Of a stretch of 5,330 bases of DNA, positions 1-4,908 are shown piece by piece. The notes under the pieces were generated by a model. The model searched no databases. It saw nothing but the letters and a program-made list of their open reading frames with translations, and was not told where the DNA came from. The translations under genes were made by a program, and so were the position numbers. The stretch's first letter is position 1. Every line of letters begins with the position of its first letter. The DNA comes from Aquificaceae bacterium. Lineage in GTDB: Bacteria > Aquificota > Aquificia > Aquificales > Aquificaceae. The stretch spans positions 1 through 5,330 of the forward strand of contig WFPN01000291.1 in assembly GCA_015487535.1 (NCBI GenBank), read 5' to 3'.

Positions 1-879
1 AGGGTTTACTACTTCGGGACCCTGTTCTCCTCGGAAGGCAGCACCTACGAAAAGTTTCAAGCGGGAGTAGAACTTATAGGAGTGAAGGAGATAGAGGGGG
101 ATGCGGAGGTTATATCCGCAGTGCACGAGTTCCTTAAAGGCCTTGGGTTAAAGGAGATAACCGTTACGGTGGGGCACGTTGGCATAGTGAGGAGCATCCT
201 TTCCAGGATAGAGGAGGAAAAGAGAGAACAGGTTAAGAGAGCCTTCATGGAGAAGAACCTGAGCTTCTTGAGGACCGCCTTCGGCGGTGGTCCCGAGTCC
301 GAGCTGCCGCTTGCCCAGGGAGGAGATGAGGTCCTCGACCTTCTTAGAGACCTTGGCCTTGAGAGGGAAAGGGAGGAGCTGACAGAGATCGGAAGGCACC
401 TCTCCGCTGAGGGGATAAACTTCATCTACGACCTCTCAGAGGTGAGAGAGTTTCCCTACTACACGGGAGTTGTTTTCGAGATGTTCGTTCCTGAACTGGG
501 AGCACCGGTTGCCGGTGGTGGTAGGTACGACGAACTTTCCAAGCTCTACGGAGGCGACTTTCCCGCCACAGGCGGGACGGTTTACGTGGACAAGCTCTTG
601 GAGGTCATTGACTCGGATAAGGAGAAAAAAGACTTCTTCGTTGTCGATCTTTCTGAAGAAAAGGAGTTCGGCTTCAAGATAGCTTCGTACCTGAGGAGGA
701 AAGGGTACAAGGTCGGCAGAGATATAGTCAGAAGGAACTTGGAACACTCCCTCGACTACGCCTTCGAAGAGGGTTACACAAAGGTCGTTGTTCTTTTGGA
801 CGATAAGGACGTTAGGATTTACACGACCCCCAAGGATTTTCAGATGTTCACCCTAAAGGACTTCCTTGAGCTTTTCTAG
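1..879 (+). CDS. hisZ: ATP phosphoribosyltransferase regulatory subunit HisZ (5' end missing)
   Basis: This is a class II HisRS-like paralogue. It reads in frame from base 1 with no start codon, so the N-terminus lies outside the window; 292 residues are visible. HisZ binds the short form of HisG and allows the first step of histidine biosynthesis (ATP + PRPP) and its feedback control in the cytoplasm. Seen in the sequence: a motif-2-like stretch ending FQAGVELIG (about residues 20-28), where the VFR arginine of HisRS is replaced (LFS); a histidine-pocket stretch PYYTGVVFE; GGGRYDEL; and a degenerate motif 3 (ATGGTVYVDKLLE) with Lys where synthetases have Arg. These losses fit a non-catalytic paralogue rather than HisS. 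A C-terminal alpha/beta segment (nt 631-876) resembles a reduced anticodon-binding domain. The in-frame GTG at 82 is internal, because the family motif lies upstream of it. No hisG is visible nearby. The 3' end overlaps metK by 27 bp. Confidence 0.87.
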   Translation, partial: RVYYFGTLFSSEGSTYEKFQAGVELIGVKEIEGDAEVISAVHEFLKGLGLKEITVTVGHVGIVRSILSRIEEEKREQVKRAFMEKNLSFLRTAFGGGPESELPLAQGGDEVLDLLRDLGLEREREELTEIGRHLSAEGINFIYDLSEVREFPYYTGVVFEMFVPELGAPVAGGGRYDELSKLYGGDFPATGGTVYVDKLLEVIDSDKEKKDFFVVDLSEEKEFGFKIASYLRRKGYKVGRDIVRRNLEHSLDYAFEEGYTKVVVLLDDKDVRIYTTPKDFQMFTLKDFLELF

Positions 880-1980
880 GTAATCAAGCCTCTCCCAAGG
901 GAACCTATCCCTGCCGAAGTGTCCGTAGCAGGCGGTATCCCTGTATATCGGCTTCCTTAGATCGAGGAAATCTATTATGTCGCATGGTTTCAGGGGAAAT
1001 ACCTTCTGAACCGCCTCCTCTATCTTCTCCTTGTCTATCTTTTCGGTCCCGAAGGTCTCTATGTCGAAGGCTATGGGTTCGGTGAGCCCGAAGGCATACC
1101 CTATCTGAACAACGCACTTCTCGGCAAGATCCGCCGCAACTACGTGCTTAGCTATCATCCTGGCCATGTAGGACCCGGACCTGTCCGTTTTCGTAGGGTC
1201 CTTACCCGAGAAGGCGCTCCCACCGGAGAAGCCTATGTCCCCGTAAGCGTCCGAGACTATCTTCCTCCCCGTAAGACCGGTGTCCGCCACAGGCCCTCCT
1301 ATCACGAACCTCCCCGTCGGGTTTACCTTCACGACGGTTCTTTCCGACAGGAGCTCCGCCGGAACCTCCTTCCTTATAACCTCCTCTACCACGATCTCCC
1401 TTAGGTTCTGAAGGGATATGTCGGGGTCGTGATGGACGTAAGCCACTATATCCTTAACGTACTGGGGTTTTCCGTCTTCGTAAACCATGCTTACGAGAAC
1501 CTTTCCATCGGGCCTAAGGAAGGGAAACCTTCCCGTCTTCCTCAGATCAGATATCCTTCTGGTTATCCTATGGGCTATCGTTATCGGCCAGGGCATCAGG
1601 TTCGGGGCCTCCTTAACGGCGTATCCGACCACTATCGCCGTGTCCCCGGCACCCTCCCTGGATACGCCGAGCGCTATCTCCGGACTCTGCTCGTCTATCG
1701 AGGTTATCACCGCGCATGTGTCCGCGTCGAAGCCTAGCTCGGGTTTGGTGTAGCCTATCTCCTTGACCACACCCCTCACCACCTTGGGTATGTCCACGAA
1801 GCTCTCGGTGGAGAGCTCCCCTCCCACCATAACCAGACCTGTTGTGACCATTATCTCGAGGGAGACCTTGCTGTAAGGGTCCTTCCTGATGAGCTCGTCG
1901 AGAAGGGCGTCCGCAATCTGATCCGCTATCTTGTCGGGGTGACCCTCGGTCACCGACTCTGCCATTCTGAGGGAGTACAT
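853..1980 (-). CDS. metK: S-adenosylmethionine synthetase (methionine adenosyltransferase)
   Basis: The protein makes S-adenosylmethionine from methionine and ATP, releasing phosphate and diphosphate; it is cytosolic and usually tetrameric. With the ATG at 1980 it has 375 residues, close to the usual 380-400. Visible motifs are EGHPDK (12-17, with His14, Asp16 and Lys17 as in E. coli numbering), Asp113 in GAGD, Lys160 in LRPDGK, GPVADTGLTGRK (229-240), FSGKDPTKTDRS (257-268) and a C-terminal YGHFGR. All are expected ATP, Mg, K or phosphate contacts. Oddities: GAGDTA replaces the usual GAGDQG, GGSAFSGK replaces GGGAFSGK, and the gating loop before GAGD is short. A TTG two codons upstream (1984-1986) is an alternative start, but neither start has a good Shine-Dalgarno sequence. 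The gene lies 18 bp after the small ORF and converges on hisZ with an overlap, so there is no room for a dedicated terminator. Confidence 0.97.
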   Translation of the reverse strand: MYSLRMAESVTEGHPDKIADQIADALLDELIRKDPYSKVSLEIMVTTGLVMVGGELSTESFVDIPKVVRGVVKEIGYTKPELGFDADTCAVITSIDEQSPEIALGVSREGAGDTAIVVGYAVKEAPNLMPWPITIAHRITRRISDLRKTGRFPFLRPDGKVLVSMVYEDGKPQYVKDIVAYVHHDPDISLQNLREIVVEEVIRKEVPAELLSERTVVKVNPTGRFVIGGPVADTGLTGRKIVSDAYGDIGFSGGSAFSGKDPTKTDRSGSYMARMIAKHVVAADLAEKCVVQIGYAFGLTEPIAFDIETFGTEKIDKEKIEEAVQKVFPLKPCDIIDFLDLRKPIYRDTACYGHFGRDRFPWERLDYLEKLKEVL

Positions 1981-1998
1981 GCCCAATATTTTAAAGCA

Positions 1999-2139
1999 TC
2001 AGGGCTCTGTAGGCTCGTCGGGGACGGTGTGATCGATCTTCTGATCCGGGCAGAGTCTTCTGGGCTCCCAGTCGGGATGAACGTCCGGATCGATGGGCTC
2101 TACTGGAACCGTTGGCTCTATCTTGGGCTTTTCCTCCAT
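1999..2139 (-). CDS. small acidic proline-rich protein, 46 aa, unknown function
   Basis: I do not recognise this gene. An ATG at 2137-2139 opens a 46-codon frame ending in TGA at 1999-2001. A strong Shine-Dalgarno AAGGAGGG (2147-2154) sits 7 nt before the ATG, the best ribosome binding site in the minus-strand cluster. It fills most of the otherwise empty 189-bp gap between the upstream unknown gene (30 bp away) and metK (18 bp away). The product starts MEEKPKIEPTVPVEP and contains HPDWEPRRLCPD. It has 11 prolines, 13 Asp/Glu, 5 Lys/Arg, one Trp and one Cys (Cys30), so it is acidic and probably largely disordered. There is no signal peptide or membrane segment. It may be a free-standing small protein or a translated leader coupled to metK. 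Function is unknown; coding status rests on the ribosome binding site, spacing and operon position. Confidence 0.68.
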   Translation of the reverse strand: MEEKPKIEPTVPVEPIDPDVHPDWEPRRLCPDQKIDHTVPDEPTEP

Positions 2140-2146
2140 AGCAAAA

Positions 2147-2154
2147 CCCTCCTT
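2147..2154 (-). promoter_or_regulatory. strong Shine-Dalgarno of the 46-aa small ORF
   Basis: The minus strand reads AAGGAGGG, then 7 nt, then ATG (2139-2137). This near-perfect anti-16S match is what decides the start of the small ORF and argues that it is translated. The neighbouring metK and 267-aa gene lack comparable sites. Confidence 0.7.
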
Positions 2155-2160
2155 ACAGAG

Positions 2161-2189
2161 GTAATATAATCACCAAACTCCCATGTTAA
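2161..2189 (-). promoter_or_regulatory. candidate internal promoter for small ORF and metK
   Basis: On the minus strand, TTAACA (2189-2184; five of six bases match the sigma-70 -35) is followed by a 17-bp spacer and TATTAC (2166-2161; four of six match the -10). An overlapping TATATT offers an alternative -10. The -35 lies inside the last codons of the 267-aa gene. Transcription would start near 2154, giving a leader of about 15 nt before the small ORF. This could let metK be expressed independently of kdsA. It is a pattern match only. Confidence 0.35.
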
Positions 2190-2973
2190 AGAGGAGATCG
2201 ACACACTCCTCCTCCAAAGTTCTATCAACCCCTCCACTTCCAACGCTCACAAACTCTATACCCTCTATGTTCTTCACTGGTTGAGGCAGTGGAAGGTCTT
2301 CCGCCTCGCTCGGACTAGCCAGGTGAACTATCCTCTCTCCTTCCCTCCTTATGCTCAGACCATAAGACTTGAGTAGGGCGTTCCTCCACACCACTATGAA
2401 GAGCTTCAGGAAGAAGGAGAGCTTGGTCGGTCTGTAGGTGGGGTGGGGTTTGTACTTCTCAGGCTGCCTTATGCCTTCGAGCTCCATCTTCTTGATTATC
2501 CTCTCCACCTGCTGGGGAGGCGGGTGGGGTATCTCGGGCCAGCCGAAGACCTCGGGGGCCTTCCTTCCCAGCTTGAAGACCCAGGACGTTAGACGTGTAA
2601 ACTCCTCGGCCGCCGGAACGAGTATGTATCTGAACTCTCTCTGCCCGAACTCGACCCTCTCGGGCAGATCCTCCACTACTTTAAGGAGGGCCCTGGGCCC
2701 TTCCTTCCTAAGCAGATCCTCCACCTCGTAGAAGCCTATGTACTCACTCCTCCAGAGGGAGATCAGTATAGGTTCCCTGCCAAGGCCGAAGGGCATGAGC
2801 CTTATCCCGGACAGGATAACCCTCTCCTTCCTTGTCCTTCCCGAGAGCCAGAGGTACTTGTCCAGGTATATCTTGAACTCCCTCGGGCTCGAGAGGAGCC
2901 TCTCCCACCCCTCCTTGCTTACCTCGATAGGATCGACCACATCGACGAAGTTGAAGGGAAGAGAGATACTCAT
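2170..2973 (-). CDS. uncharacterised protein, 267 aa
   Basis: I do not recognise this protein. It starts at ATG 2971-2973 and stops with TGA at 2170-2172. It has no signal peptide and reads as a mixed alpha/beta cytosolic protein rich in aromatic and charged residues. A proline-rich middle section (about residues 140-182, with GWPEIPHPPP and KPHPTYRP) splits it into an N-terminal part (1-135) and a C-terminal part. One short hydrophobic stretch (FFLKLFIVVW, 187-196) is too short and too charge-flanked to be a convincing membrane helix. A single Cys occurs near the end (257). It lies 24 bp downstream of kdsA and 30 bp upstream of the small ORF, all on the same strand, so it is probably co-transcribed. 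The ATG has no clear Shine-Dalgarno (upstream bases are AAGTTTAGT), so translation may depend on the upstream gene or on a leaderless transcript. Codon use matches its neighbours. No function can be assigned. Confidence 0.88.
   Translation of the reverse strand: MSISLPFNFVDVVDPIEVSKEGWERLLSSPREFKIYLDKYLWLSGRTRKERVILSGIRLMPFGLGREPILISLWRSEYIGFYEVEDLLRKEGPRALLKVVEDLPERVEFGQREFRYILVPAAEEFTRLTSWVFKLGRKAPEVFGWPEIPHPPPQQVERIIKKMELEGIRQPEKYKPHPTYRPTKLSFFLKLFIVVWRNALLKSYGLSIRREGERIVHLASPSEAEDLPLPQPVKNIEGIEFVSVGSGGVDRTLEEECVDLLFNMGVW
2640..2668. repeat. 9-bp inverted repeat inside the 267-aa gene
   Basis: TCTGCCCGA (2640-2648) and TCGGGCAGA (2660-2668) are perfect reverse complements around an 11-nt loop. 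The repeat lies within coding sequence, with no T-run after it on either strand, so it does not look like a terminator. It may be chance in GC-leaning DNA. Confidence 0.4.
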
Positions 2974-2997
2974 ACTAAACTTAGAATATAGGGCCTT

Positions 2998-3798
2998 TTA
3001 CCTAACAAGCACATCCCTGTACTTTCCCGCAACCTCCCTTATCTCGAGCAGGGCCTCCACTATGAACTCTAGGTCTTTGAGCGGTATCTGGTTGGGGCCG
3101 TCGGACAGGGCCTCTTCGGGGTTCGGATGGGTCTCCATAAAGATACCGTCGCACCCGACGGCAACGGCAGCCCTCGCGAGTGGGAAGGCGAACTCCCTCT
3201 GACCTCCCGATCTGTTCCCCATACCTCCGGGTAGCTGAACGCTGTGGGTCGCATCGAATATGACCTTAGCGAACTGGGACATTATCGGCAGGCTCCTGAA
3301 GTCCACCACCAGATTGTTGTACCCGAAGGACGCACCCCTCTCGGTGAGATATATATCCGTGGCCCCGCCGAACTTCAGCTTCTCCACCACGTTCTTCATA
3401 TCCCAAGGCGCCATGAACTGACCTTTCTTCACGTTTACCGGCTTCCCGGTCCGTGCCGCTGCAAGGAGAAGATCGGTCTGCCTGCACAGGAACGCGGGTA
3501 TCTGGATTATATCTACCACCTCCGCAACCGGTTCCGCCTGCCAGCTCTCGTGTATGTCGGTGGTAACCTCGAGTCCGAACTCCTCCTTAACCTTCCTGAG
3601 AGCCCTCAGACCGAACTCTATACCGTGTCCCCTGAAGGAGTTTATCGAAGACCTGTTCGCCTTATCGAAGGAGGACTTGAAGACGACCCTCAGATCGGGA
3701 AACTTCTCCGCAATACCCTTTAGCTTCTCCCCTACCCTCAGCAGAATGTCCTCACTCTCTATGGCACAGGGGCCCGCTATCAGCGTGAATCTTTCCAT
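2998..3798 (-). CDS. kdsA: 3-deoxy-D-manno-octulosonate 8-phosphate synthase, metal-dependent class
   Basis: KdsA condenses phosphoenolpyruvate with D-arabinose 5-phosphate to Kdo-8-phosphate in the cytoplasm, the committed step to the Kdo of lipopolysaccharide. The protein is a full-length TIM barrel of 266 residues. Motifs seen are IAGPCAIE (7-14), FKSSFDKANRSS (40-51), TTDIHE (79-84), VKKGQF (123-128), YLTERG (150-155), DATHSVQ (182-188) and METHP (221-225). Cys11, His185, Glu222 and Asp233 correspond to the four metal ligands of the A. aeolicus enzyme, so this is the metallo class, not the Asn-type E. coli class. Position 235 is Pro, a residue I associate with the non-metal class, while 237 remains Gln. 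The ATG at 3796-3798 is preceded by GGAGG (3805-3809) at a 6-nt spacing. The gene heads the minus-strand cluster and is divergent from the uppS operon. It implies an LPS-bearing outer membrane. Confidence 0.97.
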   Translation of the reverse strand: MERFTLIAGPCAIESEDILLRVGEKLKGIAEKFPDLRVVFKSSFDKANRSSINSFRGHGIEFGLRALRKVKEEFGLEVTTDIHESWQAEPVAEVVDIIQIPAFLCRQTDLLLAAARTGKPVNVKKGQFMAPWDMKNVVEKLKFGGATDIYLTERGASFGYNNLVVDFRSLPIMSQFAKVIFDATHSVQLPGGMGNRSGGQREFAFPLARAAVAVGCDGIFMETHPNPEEALSDGPNQIPLKDLEFIVEALLEIREVAGKYRDVLVR

Positions 3799-3847
3799 TC
3801 TGAACCTCCGTATATAATAGTAATCCCGTGCTTTATGGGAGGGAAGA
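3799..3847. promoter_or_regulatory. divergent intergenic region with overlapping -10 elements
   Basis: This 49-bp spacer separates the start codons of kdsA (-) and the 101-aa gene (+). The plus strand carries a perfect TATAAT (3813-3818), about 20 bases before the Shine-Dalgarno GGAGG (3838-3842) of the 101-aa gene. The minus strand of almost the same bases reads TATTAT (3819-3814) towards kdsA, whose own GGAGG is at 3805-3809. No convincing -35 is visible for either direction. The plus-strand promoter is the better supported. A minus-strand start from this -10 would fall within the kdsA ribosome binding site, so the true kdsA promoter may lie further upstream. Confidence 0.5.
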
Positions 3848-4153
3848 ATGATTCATGAACATCAGATCGAGAAGATCAAGGGTAAGTTCTTCACACCCGA
3901 GGAACTCAAGAAGGAGATAAACCTCTATAACCTGGTGAAGAGCGTGAAGGAAGAGATCAGGGAGCAGGTCAGGGAGCACTTCAAGAAAACCGACCAGGAG
4001 TTCAACTACCTTCAGCAGATAACCGATAACTACGGCATACTCGTCAGGGTGGCCAAGGATAAGGAGAGCGGCAGGCTCTACTACTTCTACTACTTCAAGC
4101 ACAGGATACCTTACAGAGAGTATTATTTTTATAAGGAGGAAGAGGAGGCATGA
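3848..4153 (+). CDS. uncharacterised small protein, 101 aa
   Basis: I do not recognise this gene. It starts at ATG 3848 after GGAGG (3838-3842, 5-nt spacing) and ends with the TGA of an ATGA overlap with the next gene (4150-4153), a sign of translational coupling. The product is soluble and lacks a signal peptide or Cys. Residues 1-50 are Lys/Glu-rich and helical, with LKKEINLYNLVKSVKEEI as an amphipathic stretch. Residues 60-95 look beta-rich and end in an unusual aromatic cluster (LYYFYYFKHR, then REYYFY), followed by an acidic EEEE tail. The YYF pair is encoded by a 9-nt tandem duplication (4079-4096). Its place as first gene of a cluster with a CpoB-like lipoprotein and uppS suggests a link with the envelope or simply shared transcription. 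It is likely to be restricted to this lineage. No function is proposed. Confidence 0.85.
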   Translation: MIHEHQIEKIKGKFFTPEELKKEINLYNLVKSVKEEIREQVREHFKKTDQEFNYLQQITDNYGILVRVAKDKESGRLYYFYYFKHRIPYREYYFYKEEEEA

Positions 4154-4908
4154 AGAAAACCCTTTCCCTACTCTCCGCAGCCCTTATCCTATCGTGCGCT
4201 CCCGTCTCCCAGGATAAGGTGACCGACAGGATATCGGAGGTGGAGATAAAGCTAACGAGGGTAGAGCAAAAGCAGTCCGATCTCGAGAAGGACATAGAGA
4301 AGACCAACGAGAGGATAGACAGGCTTACCGAGCTCATATCGGAGCTCAGACTCGAGATAGAGAAGCTAAAGCTGAAGCTCGGCGAGAGTTTAACGTCTCC
4401 GAAGGCTGAAAAGAAAGGTGAGGAGCTGGTAAAGGTAAGTCCAAAACCTGAGATGGAGAGGATCCCGGTTCCCGGGATCGAGCTGAAGGAAGAGGTTAAA
4501 GAGGAGGAAAAGGAGGAGGACGCCGAGACCGCTTACAGGAAGGCTATAGAGCTCTACAGCGTAAAGAAGCTCTACGAGGCGAGAGACGCGTTCCTGGACT
4601 TCATAAAGAAGTTCCCCGAGAACAAGTACACCGACAACGCCTTCTTCTGGATAGGGAAGATATACCAGGAACTTGGGGACTCCCAGAGGGCGGAGAGCGT
4701 TTACAAGAGCCTTGTGGAGAAGTGTGAGAGCGGGAGGCTCCCGGACTGTAACAAGCTCCCCGACGCTTACCTACAGCTCATGAAGATATACATGGATAGG
4801 GGAGACATGGCCAAGGCGAACGAGTATTACTCCGTCCTGATGGAGAAGTTCCCCACCTCGGATGCGGCCGTGAGGGCGAGGGAGCAGAAACTCCTCATGG
4901 GAGAGTGA
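4150..4908 (+). CDS. CpoB/YbgF-like lipoprotein with coiled coil and TPR domain
   Basis: This is a 252-residue exported protein with the architecture of CpoB (YbgF), the Tol-Pal-associated factor that in E. coli coordinates septal peptidoglycan synthesis with outer-membrane constriction. Residues 1-16 form a signal peptide ending in a lipobox-like ILSC. Cys16 would be lipidated, and Ala17 at +2 favours the outer membrane; E. coli CpoB by contrast is soluble. Residues 24-79 form a strongly predicted coiled coil (the trimerisation region in CpoB). Residues 80-124 are a charged, proline-containing linker. Residues 125-247 carry about three TPR-like repeats (AYRKAIELY, FFWIGKIYQELGD, AYLQLMKIYMDRGD) closely matching the CpoB C-terminal pattern. 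Cys192 and Cys200 sit between TPR helices and might form a disulfide. The start overlaps the previous gene by 4 bp, with AAGGAGG at 4133-4139. BamD-type or other TPR lipoproteins are alternatives, but the coiled coil favours CpoB. No tol or pal gene is visible here. Confidence 0.82.
   Translation: MKKTLSLLSAALILSCAPVSQDKVTDRISEVEIKLTRVEQKQSDLEKDIEKTNERIDRLTELISELRLEIEKLKLKLGESLTSPKAEKKGEELVKVSPKPEMERIPVPGIELKEEVKEEEKEEDAETAYRKAIELYSVKKLYEARDAFLDFIKKFPENKYTDNAFFWIGKIYQELGDSQRAESVYKSLVEKCESGRLPDCNKLPDAYLQLMKIYMDRGDMAKANEYYSVLMEKFPTSDAAVRAREQKLLMGE
4461..4479. repeat. 8-bp perfect inverted repeat with 3-nt loop in the lipoprotein gene
   Basis: GATCCCGG (4461-4468), loop TTC, CCGGGATC (4472-4479). 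It is a tight GC-rich hairpin in the codons for the linker IPVPGI, between the coiled coil and the TPR domain. No T-run follows, so it is not an intrinsic terminator. It could slow translation between domains, or be chance. Confidence 0.45.

Noticed and set aside
57..747. Minus-strand frames within hisZ
   Set aside because: Shadows of hisZ; their Ser/Pro-rich composition and lack of start signals argue against coding.
1..879. Histidyl-tRNA synthetase (HisS) rather than HisZ
   Set aside because: The motif 2 and motif 3 arginines needed for aminoacylation are missing, and the FQAGVELIG pattern is typical of HisZ.
1429..1753. Overlapping plus-strand frames inside metK
   Set aside because: Antisense to strongly conserved MetK motifs; explained by codon bias.
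1981..1998. SAM riboswitch upstream of metK
   Set aside because: Only 18 bp separate metK from the small ORF, and the wider 189-bp gap shows no recognisable riboswitch stems or terminator.
1939..2169. Plus-strand 76-codon frame opposite the metK start and small ORF
   Set aside because: It overlaps the conserved N-terminus of metK antisense, has no good ribosome binding site, and competes with the better-supported minus-strand small ORF.
2640..2668. Inverted repeat as an intrinsic terminator
   Set aside because: It lies in the middle of an open reading frame with no U-tract on either strand.
2738..3202. 154-codon plus-strand frame spanning kdsA and the 267-aa gene
   Set aside because: Ser/Leu-rich antisense shadow crossing a real gene boundary; no ribosome binding site supports it.
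3244..3723. 159-codon plus-strand frame across kdsA
   Set aside because: It is an antisense shadow of the conserved KdsA coding sequence, with a composition that resembles no real protein.
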